Assembly (NCBI GenBank): GCA_000149265.1
Contig: CH003011.1
Coordinates: forward strand, 42,085-106,084
Origin: Ciona savignyi
Taxonomy: Eukaryota > Chordata > Ascidiacea > Phlebobranchia > Cionidae
DNA length: 64,000 bases
Direction: 5' to 3'
The notes under the pieces are model-generated. The model had not been told where the DNA came from and did no database searches. It saw nothing but the letters and a program-made list of their open reading frames with translations. A program made the translations under genes and the position numbers. Position 1 is the stretch's first letter. Every line of letters starts with the position of its first letter. Positions 41,501-52,640 of this stretch are shown here, piece after piece.

Positions 41501-44500
41501 TGAAACTACAGATCACCATGCCGGACCCGTTTGAGATAGTGGTGAGGCGACGGTGTGTTAATAATGATTGAAAATAGCGGGATAGTGCAATAATTCTAAC
41601 GCGCAACTTGGCTTACGTGGGATAAAATTCTATCTTTGTTTGCCTTGAATCTGTACTAAGTTTTATTTAATCTTCTTTGCTATGGCTGTTTAAGCAGAAA
41701 ACAACAAAAAAACGCTTAATGTAGGACTAGGCATAACTCAGCAAACTTTTGACTTCTATCTCATCTTAATTCGGCTTTAAAAGATAAATTATCTTTCCTT
41801 ACTTTCGGTGCCAATGGCTTGCATGACAAAATACATTTTTGATATCCCAGATAAAAGCTGCAATATTCTTTGTTTAACAGATATCTTTAAGCTTGGCTCC
41901 AGTTGAAGTAACTAATGAGATTGCATCGAGGTCCACTGTCGGTGTTGCAGATGATATCGCATTGCTTGATTCAAACACAGCTGTACGAGCTATGCGTTCC
42001 GGGCCATATTACTGGCGTCTTCCACCGCAATTTAATGGTGACAGGGTAAATAACTTTTTTTACATTACATTCGGCCTATCAGTGTAAATAAATATCAATG
42101 ACAATTTCGTTAACAGCGACTCTCATACGGAGGGAAATTACGATACACCATTTACTTTGTTTCTGAGTTTTCTACCCCACCAGGCATGAGGCCTGAAGCA
42201 AGTGTGATTATACAAGGAGGCAATTTACAGACAATCAAATATAGCATGGAGGATCCACACATTAAACAAACCAGAGCATATGTGGTTCCCATGCAAGAGG
42301 TAGGCATTTCGATTAAATGTACAGTTACCACATTAGATCGTGTACAGACAATTTATCACCCGTTACCGGCGCTTTCAAATAAGTCTAAGCAATAATTTAA
42401 ACAGATTTGTCGTAAATAATAAATTTAGTTCTAAAAAGCTTGGTAAAAAACGTTAAAATAAGTTTTTGTCTTAAGCAAACCAAAGATATTACCCAACTCG
42501 CATACAAGCAATTGTGTACTTTTTATATTTTGTCTTTATTTTAATTAGTTTGGCTGGGCTCATTTGGATTCAAACAAAAATGTCACTCGAGATGAGTTTT
42601 CGTTGATTTTACAAAACGTTAACTCGATCCTCATCAAGGCATCATACGGCTTCCTCATGGATCAATCAAGGTAACCAGCATTAAACTAACGTGTTAGATT
42701 CTTTATACACATCAAATTTAATATTTCAGATTAAGTGAAGTATACCTGGATGTTGCCGTGGCGGGAGTAACTGGAAGAGGAGATTCTGCAACCGATTTAC
42801 CACCAGCATATGGAATAGAAGAATGCATATGCCCCCCTGGCTATTCTGGTTTGTCCTGCCAGGTAAAAATACCGTACTTGAGAGTAAAACTATGTAAAAC
42901 TACTTATAATATTTTTAATTTAATTAGAACTGCATGGCTGGTTATATGCGAGTTCAGCGGGAACCAAACCTTGGAATGTGTGAACTCTGCAACTGTTTTA
43001 ACAGAAGCGATTCCTGTGACATTTTTACTGGAAAATGTTTGGTAAGAGCAATTTACATACTATATGAAAATGGAACTAAAATTACACCTAATTGTTTTGC
43101 AGAATTGCATTGATAAGTTTGTTGGTCACAACTGTGAAACATGTGAAACAGGATATTATTTTTCTGGAAACTCATGCCATAAATGTGAATGCCCTGGAGC
43201 AGGTGCAATAAACAATTTTAGTCCAACATGTCATTCAGATGGATCGGATGGTATTGCTTCATACACATGTGATGCTTGTCAGATTGGTTACGAAGGAAAA
43301 CATTGTGAAAGGTATTTTTAGACATTAACTCCATATCCACTTAAATATACGATAAAAAAACAACCATTTTAAGCACAAAACGTTTTGAATAGATGTGCAG
43401 ATGGCTATTTTGGTGACCCAACAGTACCAGGTGGTTTCTGTGCCAAATGTGGGTGCAATGTGGCTGGTTCATTGGATGGCGCGTGTGACAAAGTTACCGG
43501 GCAATGTAATTGTGATGAAGGAATAAAGGGGAGAATATGTGACCGCTGCAGTGATAAACATGTCATTACAACAGAAGGATGCCGAGGTTCGTTTTAGAAA
43601 ATATAAAAACTACGAGACACATAACATCACATTTCAGAAAAAGAATTTAAAATATAATGTTAAATGGTTCATATATATGTACAGAGTGCAATGATGAGTG
43701 TGCGGGCAAACTGTTATTGGAAATTGAGGAAATGGTAAATCGAACAAATGATGTCGATATACGTGACATGTTCCCACCGCCTTGGAACCGACTTATCGGT
43801 GCACGTAACGTCACAGCCCAGTTGCAGGTAACTAAATTTGTAAGATTTTAAAAAGTCTTTAACAAAACCCACAAAATATTATATATTTAAAAAAATAAAA
43901 TGTCTTTCTTTCTTTCTTTCTTTCATGTTAAACTCGTTTGCTTTATAGTAAAATGATGCCTTTTCTTTAAAAAAAACTATTTAAATTGTTTCCCTTTACC
44001 TCTACTTTTAGAGTCTTTCCTACCTACTGAATGGACTTTCAAGTTCGAACATAGCTGACCAGGTTGTTTTTCAGATTTCAGCTCTATACTTCATTATGTC
44101 ATGTAATTTAGTTATAACGTAAAATCATAATACTTTTGAATTTGACCTCTTTTCTATATTATCTGTATTACAAGTTTAATTGAATGTTACGATAAGTTCT
44201 GTAAACACACATTGAACTACTTTGCATGCATCTGACACGACACCTCACCAGAATGTGTTTGCACCTTCTTTTCTCTATACTCTCACTGACAGTTCCACCG
44301 TCAAACTTACCACCACTCTTCTTTCTCTGACACAGCCATATATCGACCTTCTTCTGCACAGGAAACTCAATTACTTCGTACTTCAAAGGCGAAGGGCCAA
44401 GGTACACGGCAAAACAACTTTCCTGCTTCTTCCTAATCCATGCTTTCTGTGGTTGCCACTAATTTCAGAGTTGAACATGTGGATTGTGCTTCTTGCTAGT

Positions 44501-47500
44501 GTACTGTTAATGATATCCAAAGATGCTTTTCAAATATCACGTCACTGCATGCAAATTGCATGTTTCTTCACAAAATTTAATTTTTTGACAAATTTTAACA
44601 GAAAATTCTTGAAAACTCCTCTAATTCTGTGATGGATGCTTTGGCAGACATGGTCAAAATCCCTGGAAATATTACCAAAACCGAAATGAAAGTTTACCCA
44701 GTTGTAGCACAGGTACAAATTACAAACCATTAAAGAAGTCTATATAAAATATGTCTATTGTTAAAGTTCTATTTTGAATTCAGGCAAAGTCGTGCATCAC
44801 GGTATCCAGCAATGCTTCTGGAAAAGTCAATGCAACAAGGGAACATGTGAAACAACAAATCTTACAAACGGCAGAACTAAACAATACAGTTGAAAGTAAG
44901 ATAGAAAACAATGCTTATATTCTCTTTTATTAACATATATTATCTCATGAAGTTTTTTTTCTAAATAAAGGTCCTAAAAGTATATTCATTACAGCTGTGA
45001 GTAACATGGCAACACGGTTGTTACACGGGCTACAAAATGGAACAGCACAAGACGCTGCGGATATATATAGTAAAGTTGACATAAAAATGAATGAAATGAG
45101 AGCACGAAATATCAACCAATACAAGGAAATGGCTGACACCGAGCTTGAGTACGATATTATTGATATTTTTGTTTTCGATGGTGTACAGATAGTAGGAATA
45201 TTATTTACAACTGTGATATTTTATCTAAACCACAATCACCTATTAGATTCGCCAAGGATATGTTGGAATTAGTTTACACCAACTTTACTGCTCGAGCAAA
45301 TCAAACTGAACCCCAAGCTCATCTATTTAATGAAGAGCTGATCAAGCAAGTGGGTGAAATTGAGACAAAGTTCAGACATCTTCAAATGGAACTCAGTAAC
45401 GCGTCCACAGACATCAGAGTGGCAACTACTAAAAATGTCCTTAATAGTCAAACACTCCGTCAAACTATGGTAAATATTATACATGCAATTGACTGAGAAT
45501 GCATAAAATAATTCTAATTTTTCCAGGGAAATATTGAGCGGATAAATAATATGGCGACAATGACAAACGTGACACTGGATGAAGCACAGAAGATCGTTAA
45601 TGCTGCAATTGATCTATATAAGTCTGGATTACAAAATATGGAAGTAAGCGTCAAATCTCAGCATTTCATCAATGTTTACATTAAATGATTGGACACCTTT
45701 GTACATTTTACTTCATATCGACAAATTTGTGTAGGAATTGAAAGCATATGCGAGTTCAACACAAGCAGAGGTGGAGGCAGTGACTTTGCACAATAATAAC
45801 ATTCTGGGGTCTGATCTTCAAGGGTTACAGATGTCCTCTGTAAAAAGTGCAGTGGAACACAGTGCGCAATTGCAGGAGGATGCTAGGATGATGCTAGAGT
45901 AAGTTCATACAAACTAAATTAAACTTTACCGACGTTTTAGATTAACAATTAAATCTTTTATTTAATAACAGGGTGTACAAAAATGTAAGCGCATTCTCCT
46001 ACAATCAGACAGAGGCAGCGAGCCGTTGGACCAACATAATACGCTTGTTAGTACGGGCAAATAAAACTTCTAAAACCGCAATAAAGCAGGGAAAGGCTGC
46101 ATTATCCACTGCAACCACAGATCTTGGCATTCGAGCAAATGAATCCCTGTTAAGAAACATGGCAATCTTAAATGAGGTTGCAGAATTACGAAACACTGTT
46201 AATGGTACGTTTGCCTATGGCGCAGTATATACCTATAATGAGTAAAAAATACCTTAGTAAATATTCAGTAAATCAATTTAGTAAAAATCAATTACTTATT
46301 TTGTAGGTGACAGAGATTTGCTGCGTAGTTTGGAAGATCATCTGCGCTCATCAAACCATAGTGCTCTGAACTTGACAGATCAGCACAACAGACTGCTTTC
46401 GCGCATTGACAAAATAAATGCAGGTAGGTATTTTGTCGAGATAAATTGTAATGCCCTTTCAACATTTTCGCGTCTTAAATTTTAACGACAAAATATTTTA
46501 ATAGCTCCGCCCCTCACATCAAATGAACTTTTCACAATAACAAGAAGTTCCAACAAAGTATTAGGCGAGATCAACAAACAACTGGAAGGAGCCCAAGAAA
46601 ACGTGCGGCTGTTGGGCGAAACGGAACTTCAAGTTTTACAACGTTCCCAAATCGCTAAAGAGGTTGCTGATAATCGTAAGTAATAACTATATCTTAGTAT
46701 GAACTAAATATTATAACAATTTTCACTATTTACCATTCCTTTCATTTTCTTTGAACACTGCACCTTCTCTGCACTTCTTCACCTCTCTTATCTTCAACTT
46801 CCCAGCTCATCTTTGTAAGTACTCGATTTCAAGTATTCGAATGTCAAATTTGATGTAATATTTTATGATCTACAGTCGATGCTGTGTCAGAGGGCATGCG
46901 ATCCGTTTCTGAAGCAAAGGAACGAACAACAAGCAAACTGGAAAGGGTTCAACTGGCATCGGAAAGCGTGAGAGCAAATATAAGCAATATTCGACAACTC
47001 ATTGAAGACGCCAGAAGAAAGGCAGGATCGGTAAGTACACGAATACATAGTAAACTTATGTTTTATTAACACCCTCTCAGAATTGCGCTATCCTCCAAAG
47101 GGGTCTTTTTTTTAGTTAATAAATTTTCCAATTATGCTGATTTATTGCAAAGGAGCAAAAAATAAACTAAACTACCTTCATTTATAAATTATCCTGAATA
47201 AATATTTATTTTAACAGATCCGAGTTTCTGTCAGCTCTAAAGGAAAGTGTGCAATGGCCTATAAGCCAACAATAACTCCGGGAAAGACGACAGAAATTGT
47301 ACTTACCATCCAAAATAGTGAACCAAATAACGCACTGCTTTACTTGGCACGGCCTAGGGTAAGAAACTACTAAAAAAATATTACCGAATATATATGCCTT
47401 AACGTTTTGTTCATTTGCAGCAAGACTACATTGTCGTTGAACTGCGTGACTACAAAGTAACGGTCACTTGGGACCTAGGAGGAGGTCCAGGTTTTGTGCA

Positions 47501-50500
47501 GAATCCTCTCATCATTAAAGCGGACACTGAGAACTTGAGGTCTTCACCCGATTGGTTCAAGATCATCATCAACAGGTTTGAGCTGCCCCTGATATCTAGA
47601 TAATCTAGACATTTGTTTTGCATTTGTTGCAATGCTGTTTGTTCTTGCAGGAGAAACCAAGAGTTGAATGTCACTGCCTACAGAGAGTCAGACAAAATTG
47701 CAACAATGACCAATGTCGGAGGAGTGTCGCCGGGGTCTTACTCCATGCTAGATATTAATAACGATGACATTCTATTTGTTGGTGGGATACTTAACACAAC
47801 CGAGGTAAATGTAACTATAGCTAAAAATCTTGTTATCAACTTACGTGATGATTTTGTAATCCTGATAGGTGCACGAGGCTGTGATGTACCGAACGTTCAA
47901 CGGCTGCATGGGGGAAGCTTTTCTGCAGGGTAGAACCGTTGGCTTGTGGAATTTCCGGGAGATAAATAATCCTGAAGATTGTAAAGGATGTATTGAAATG
48001 TGCGTTTCTTTTTGTTTTTAGTCAATTTAAGTGTTAAAAATAGGAAAAATTAACATCGTGTTTTATTCCAGTGAGGTTGCAACTGACAAAGAACAAACCA
48101 ACTTATACAGCTATTACGGACGAAGTTATTCTGTTTTACGTTTTAATAACCATGATTCGAAACGAACGCAAATAAGTATTCGCCTGCAGAGTTTTAGTTC
48201 AGAAGGACTAATCGTATACACCGGTTCTGCCACACATGTAAGTTTGGGTAACTTATACCTTAATAATTAGTTAACACCAACAACGGCATAATTTAAAATA
48301 CATCTTGTTAAATATCAGCCGGATTTCTATTCCATCGAACTAAATAAAGGGCGGATTATGCTTAAGCTCGACTTGGGCAACGGTGTGCACAACGCAAGTA
48401 CTGAAAATCAATACAATACCGGAGAATGGGTGCAAGTCACGTTTCGCCGATTTGCTGGAAATTGTGAGTATTTGCCGATTTGTGATATAGTTATTACCGG
48501 CTATACATAACATCACTTTTAGTTTTAACATAAAAACAACTATGTGATTTTACACGTATTGTCAGTTTCCGTTCATGACCTTAAATTATTTTATCATTGC
48601 AGCACTTTTATCGATCAAAACTGTCAACCAAAGCCAAGAAAACATTTGGCTACGGATTCAAGGTTCTGATGAGTCGCTTAATTTTACAAGCGGTGACGTC
48701 ACTTGTGTTGGGGGATTTCCCAGTGACAGAACAATCAAGTAAGTTATCTCTGCATGTTGTGGTGTTTGAATAAAAGTTTTGATCAAGTTTAATGTCATTT
48801 AATTAAAGTAATGTAGATTATAAATGTTGTAAATATACATGAGCAGTTGACCACCAATTCTTTCTTTCCGCATTAGGGACCATTTCGGGTTCAAAGTGAG
48901 GTAAACGGGAGTATGTGTTACAGAGTGATGCGCATGTGCTAATAGTTGTAACGCGTTGCTTTCTTAGTATTCTAAACCAAAATGGCAATTTAAAAGATTA
49001 TTTGTACTAACGTGTGAACTAAACCCTATTTAACAAAGGCGATTTTAACCGATTGGACTTTAAAAGGAGTCAGTCAACGTATAGTCGTGCTGTATGTGAC
49101 GATTATAAAACATAGCCTGAAATGGCTAATAATATGTTTGAAATTGGATGTAGTAAGCACTGGACATTTTAACAATGTTAGCATGAGTGAAATACATTAA
49201 TGCAGATGTTTTATTTATTGCCTATAACTGGGATTTTCGTGATTTAAAAACGTTTTAAATAAGCTTTCCAGAACTGTCTTTTTGTACTGTTGGCTTCTCG
49301 TAAATACTGGAATATGAAAATAATCATTAACCTATTTCAATTTAAACCGTTTTAGGGCCGACGTGACAAAAATATCCTTCGTTGGTTGCTTGAAAGAGTT
49401 TTCTCAAAATAATCTGTTGCGGTCGCTAAAAAGCACAGTTGTTGAAGATGTGGCAAGAGATTCAGGTGTACAGACTGCCTGTCCAGCAGAGGTATATAAA
49501 CACAAACATATGACAAGTATTTTACAGTTGATTTAAATTGTCAGTGGTTATTGTTGGGTCCTGTGGTATTGGGTGATTGTATAAGGCTAAATATCCCTGA
49601 TAAGAATCAGCGTTAAGCCTCCCCCCTATTATTTTAGATAACACGCGACGTTGGAATTTCGAATAAAGGCTTTGTTGAACTGAAACCTATCAACCTCCAA
49701 CCCACAAGTTCTATCTCGATCACGTTCAACACACGAAATGAAGATGCGGTGCTTCTGTTTGCCACCAGTGATAACCGACAACTCAGGCGAAGACGGCGAC
49801 AAACTGACGAGGTGAAGAGTTTAATCCGACAAACTTAATTAAATATGTCTATGTTGGTGCGATCAATCTTTTCATATTACAGGCTTACTACTCCATGTAC
49901 GTGTACGATGGATTTGTCCACACAGCCTTAAAGCTTCCTGGCAGTCCACACATTCGTCTAACGTCAAAATTCAACATTTATAACGACGGAAGAGACCATA
50001 CTGCAACTTTACATAGACGCAGAGAAAAGTAAGCTGTTTCGTAGTAAATATTGTGCGCCAATAACCAAAAAAACTGCGCAATGAAAGTCTAAGAAATTGT
50101 TTTATTTAGTATTACTCTACAAATGAACGAAGATGGAGATTACGTCAGCGAGTACCTACCACGAGGTGGAGATCAAACAATTACCGTGCGACGAGTCTTT
50201 GTTGGAGGAATTCCTGCGGAGTTTAATTCCACGAAAGCTGTAGGAACAGAAAAGTCACTAAACGGCTGTGTGAGAGATCTAATGTCAAATCTGTAAGTTG
50301 TTATAATTAAAATTATTCATTAAATGATACCATTTTGTTTGTATCCATAGGCTAGTTAACTTTAAGGAAGCGGTACAGGCAAAGAATTCGTATTTCGGCA
50401 CCTGCGCCTTTGTTGAATTCGAGCCACAGCCAACGCTTACTTCGGCAACTCCACCTAATACTTTTACATCAAATTCAATGAATCCACCAAAGCCACCCCG

Positions 50501-52640
50501 GGCAACCACGCCGAACACCCAACCACCTTTGTCAAACGACCCAGCTATGGTACCAAAACAGCCCAATATGGTAAGTTTACAAAACAGAGTAAACAATTTA
50601 AAATGCGGTATTTAAATGTATTCCATTCTAAATGCATTTTTTCAGACCGACAGCCCCTTCTGTAGATCTGCAGGTCGCATGCCAGTGATCGGCAATTTCT
50701 CAGCCCATTTTGGACTAAGTCGTAACAGTCATGTTACGTTTAAACTTAAGAAGAACATTGCGAAGAAGTAAGGGTTAATTAGGTTTAACTGTGATTAATG
50801 GGCAGTATGCTTAAGCTTTATGTTTTTCAGGTTCACCTTTGATTTGAAAGTACGAACACTGGGTCGCAATGGAATTTTAGTGTATGCCGGACACAAAACG
50901 CAAGTCGATTTCTTTGCATTAAAAGTTAAAGAAGGAATTCCTATTTTTCAATTTGACAACGGACGAGGAAGAGGCGAGGCGGACGGGTCAATTCGAATAA
51001 ATGACGGGAAATGGCACAGGGTGGGTTAAGTTTAAAATCAAGCCATGCATTGGTACATGTAAATACCTTATTACGTAACTTTTCCGCAAACATATAAAAT
51101 GAGTCAATATTTGAAATACTTCCTATTCTTAGATACGCTTAAGAAGATCAAGGAGAAAAGGATTCATATCCGTGGATGGTGTAAAAACAAAAACTACCTC
51201 ACCTAAAGGAGCAAACATCATGGGAGTAGATAATATCCTGTATGTTGGGGGCCTTCCAGAAAGTTTTAACTCGAAGAAAATAGGGCAGGTTAGTTAAATA
51301 AACAAATACACATAAGTTGGACTGGTTAGATCAAATGGCGATAGCTTCGGCGGTCTGCCACTCGCTGGTTAGACGGTAGTTTTCTTGAACAAAACATTTA
51401 GCGGACATCACCTGAACACAGTGAATTATTGGATCGTAATAAAACTGAATGAACACATTTTATTAGCTTTAGTAATCTGACTGTGGCTGTAAAGTAATCT
51501 GACGATTTGACGCACGATACCACGCTTGAATTATTTTTAAGAGCACGAAATATATATTTTTACTTAATTAATACACTTATGCTAAAGGATATTTTAAAAC
51601 ATCAATGCACAATTTCAATCCACAGTAAGTCATTCAGTGGCATACTAAACGGTCCTTTAAGCGAAAACCTTTTAAAAGTCAAGAATATTAAAATATTATA
51701 TTAATGATCATTTTTAAATGCAGTTATCTAGTATGGATGCCTGTATCAAGGATTTAGTCCTAAATCGAAAACGAAAGCTCAACCTTTCAAAGCCACGATC
51801 CGCACACAAAGTTGATCAATGTTATAAGAAAATGGAATCTGGGGCGTTTTTCAACGGCAAAGGATATGCTATATACAGTAAGTAACTATGGCTATCTCTC
51901 CAAATTTTAAATATATCTGTTGCCATTTAAAACAATGCATATCAACTAAAATAAATTTATTCTAAAGGCGAGAAATACCGCGTCGGCCCAAGGATGTTGA
52001 TCGAAATGGAGTTCCGAACTTGGAATCCAAGTGGGATCTTGCTTAGTATTAACAACAGACGGTCTGACGGACTCGGCATAGAGCTTGTTAACGGATCGGT
52101 AATTTAAATCATGCTTTACGCCTTTAATAAAAGTGTAGTACAATGTATAAACCAGCAATAACCATTTATACAGATATACTTTCGTACGGACAATGGGGCC
52201 GGTCCGTTTGAAGCCGTTTACAGCGATGCATCAACTCAACATAATACTGGTCGTAAAGTCAAGTTCAACTTGTGCGATGGACGTTGGCACTCATTGATTG
52301 CCAATAAAGACATGAATTCGCTAAGTTTAGTCGTGGATGGAAATGCGGTTCCAACAGTGGTCAGCAGAGCTACAACTAACTCAGCAGACACCAAAGATCC
52401 GCTATATGTCGGAGGAATTCCAGGTTGGTTTTGTATAAACTATTCTTAACTATTTCACCTCTTGCTTATGTTCTACAATCTTCAGACGGTACAACAAATC
52501 AGCAGCAAGTGCGTACGAACCAGAATTTACAGGGCTGCATTAGAAACGTGAGGCTAAAAACCACTCAAGTTGTGCGCTTTGATGAGATTCATGAATCGGT
52601 TGGCGTTTACCCTAACTCATGTCCAAAACGTAATAAGTAA
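29339..52640 (+). CDS. LAMA1/2-like: laminin subunit alpha (LAMA1/2 type), whole gene
   Basis: Large basement-membrane glycoprotein, the alpha chain of a laminin heterotrimer. It polymerises through its LN domain and binds integrins and dystroglycan through its LG domains. Downstream of alternative first exons there are at least 61 coding exons with matching splice phases, totalling about 3,040 codons without the gapped part. Vertebrate LAMA1 has about 3,075 residues. The domain order is signal, LN, LE repeats, L4, LE repeats, L4, LE repeats, coiled coil, LG1-LG5. The LN and both L4 domains identify a full-length alpha1/2-type chain, not alpha4. The 5' introns are kilobases long and the 3' introns mostly 60-300 bp. 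Three problems in this assembly prevent an intact translation: an N gap and two one-base insertions, listed separately. The stop is TAA at 52638-52640. Confidence 0.95.
30747..37594 (+). CDS. LAMA1/2-like: laminin alpha LN domain exons
   Basis: Six exons: 30747-30886, 31009-31155, 34041-34165, 34223-34343, 34464-34640, 37505-37594. They encode the N-terminal polymerisation domain. Conserved signatures are [81 protein letters not shown] and [20 protein letters not shown]. All are close to vertebrate alpha1/alpha2 sequence. The two internal introns of about 2.9 kb (31156-34040, 34641-37504) hold no exon I can recognise. They contain a 177-codon ORF at 36111-36644 that lacks homology and starts with GTG. 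Confidence 0.95.
37694..39562 (+). CDS. LAMA1/2-like: laminin alpha first LE array and first L4 domain (gapped)
   Basis: Exons 37694-37805, 37891-38038, 38132-38344, 38410-38512, 38574-38707, 38824-38993 and 39055-39161, then the gap, then 39360-39562. The cysteine-rich LE (EGF-like) repeats are recognisable by [38 protein letters not shown] and [15 protein letters not shown]. The L4a region starts with [11 protein letters not shown] and [12 protein letters not shown] and resumes at [13 protein letters not shown]. About 75 L4 residues expected from the family are absent because of the N run. A non-conserved basic stretch, RGRRRTR, lies before L4a. An RGDS tetrapeptide occurs at 37947-37958. 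Confidence 0.93.
39171..39237. repeat. 14-bp inverted repeat beside the assembly gap
   Basis: Perfect arms GGGTTCTACCATAT at 39171-39184 and its reverse complement at 39224-39237, separated by 39 bases, lie in the intron just before the N run. This may be the end of a palindromic mobile element or MITE that caused the assembly break. Confidence 0.8.
39248..39359. other. assembly gap (112 N) inside the laminin L4a region
   Basis: A run of N. The exon ending at 39161 is in phase 0, and sequence resumes within an exon reading [11 protein letters not shown]. About 225 coding bases expected for L4 are missing, more than the N run can hold together with an intron. The gap length is therefore probably nominal. 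Confidence 0.95.
39623..41425 (+). CDS. LAMA1/2-like: laminin alpha central LE repeat array
   Basis: Exons 39623-39717, 39802-39925, 39987-40144, 40229-40374, 40453-40633, 40709-40845, 40901-41007, 41088-41211, 41281-41425. They encode rod-forming LE modules between the two L4 domains, with repeated eight-cysteine spacing (for example [52 protein letters not shown]). Splice phases are consistent throughout except in two exons (39802-39925 and 41281-41425), where one extra base each breaks the frame. Removing one base restores both family similarity and the downstream phase. Confidence 0.92.
39866..39870 (+). other. +1 frameshift in laminin LE exon
   Basis: In exon 39802-39925 the frame reads ...CRLDKTT up to the CCC at 39867-39869 and then shifts. 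Removing one base gives [19 protein letters not shown], as the family predicts, and ends in phase 2 as the next exon requires. As written, translation ends at a TAG a few codons later. It is probably a sequencing, assembly or allelic insertion. Confidence 0.85.
41374..41377 (+). other. +1 frameshift in second laminin LE exon
   Basis: In exon 41281-41425, TGCTCCAGG should read TGC TCA GGT. The extra C at 41375/41376 shifts the frame. After removing one base the protein continues [16 protein letters not shown] and ends in phase 0, as required by the exon at 41881. Confidence 0.85.
41881..43827 (+). CDS. LAMA1/2-like: laminin alpha second L4 domain and last LE repeats
   Basis: Exons 41881-42045, 42117-42299, 42549-42670, 42730-42862, 42928-43041, 43103-43311, 43393-43586, 43685-43827. 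The L4b core is visible as [30 protein letters not shown] and [22 protein letters not shown] repeats follow with [42 protein letters not shown] and a final cysteine module running into the coiled coil ([16 protein letters not shown]). The donor after 43586 (GTTCGT) is weak, but phase and homology support it. Confidence 0.93.
43897..43924. repeat. (TCTT)n microsatellite
   Basis: Short tetranucleotide array TCTTTCTTTCTT in the laminin intron after 43827. Confidence 0.85.
44012..47030 (+). CDS. LAMA1/2-like: laminin alpha coiled-coil (domains I/II) exons
   Basis: Exons 44012-44062, 44602-44712, 44784-44895, 44995-45148, 45247-45469, 45527-45643, 45735-45898, 45972-46204, 46307-46423, 46505-46675, 46876-47030. 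The sequence is heptad-like, rich in Ala/Glu/Lys/Asn and cysteine-poor, with many N-x-S/T sites, and ends [14 protein letters not shown], the conserved C-terminal register of the laminin trimer coil. This segment assembles with beta and gamma chains. Sequence identity to vertebrates is low, as is usual for this region. The assignment rests on position, phase and composition. Confidence 0.88.
46806..46814 (+). other. candidate 9-nt cassette microexon
   Basis: In the intron between 46675 and 46876, CTCATCTTT is preceded by about 45 bases of pyrimidine-rich DNA ending CCCAG and followed by the strong donor GTAAGTA. It is 9 nt long and phase 1 to 1, so its inclusion would keep the frame in the coiled coil. 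Expression is unproven. Confidence 0.4.
47218..50292 (+). CDS. LAMA1/2-like: laminin alpha LG1-LG3 exons
   Basis: Exons 47218-47358, 47421-47575, 47651-47804, 47869-47999 (LG1), 48072-48237, 48319-48463, 48603-48738, 49356-49491 (LG2), 49638-49811, 49883-50028, 50110-50292 (LG3). The LG beta-sandwich signatures are clear: [60 protein letters not shown] and [10 protein letters not shown]. These domains carry the integrin-binding surface in the family. [10 protein letters not shown] stretch in LG3 (near 49778-49804) matches the place where vertebrate alpha2 is cut by a furin-type protease. Confidence 0.94.
50351..52640 (+). CDS. LAMA1/2-like: laminin alpha LG3-LG4 linker and LG4-LG5 exons
   Basis: Exons 50351-50570, 50646-50767, 50831-51020, 51133-51288, 51724-51877, 51968-52098, 52174-52423, 52486-52640. 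First comes the end of LG3 and a Pro/Thr/Asn-rich hinge ([15 protein letters not shown]). LG4 follows ([44 protein letters not shown]), then LG5 ([44 protein letters not shown]), ending at a conserved last cysteine and TAA. In vertebrates LG4-5 bind alpha-dystroglycan, heparan sulphate and sulphatide. Confidence 0.95.

Noticed and set aside
44222-44632. 136-codon ORF overlapping a laminin coiled-coil exon
   Set aside because: Wrong frame relative to exon 44602-44712. The rest is intron, with no helix-forming pattern.
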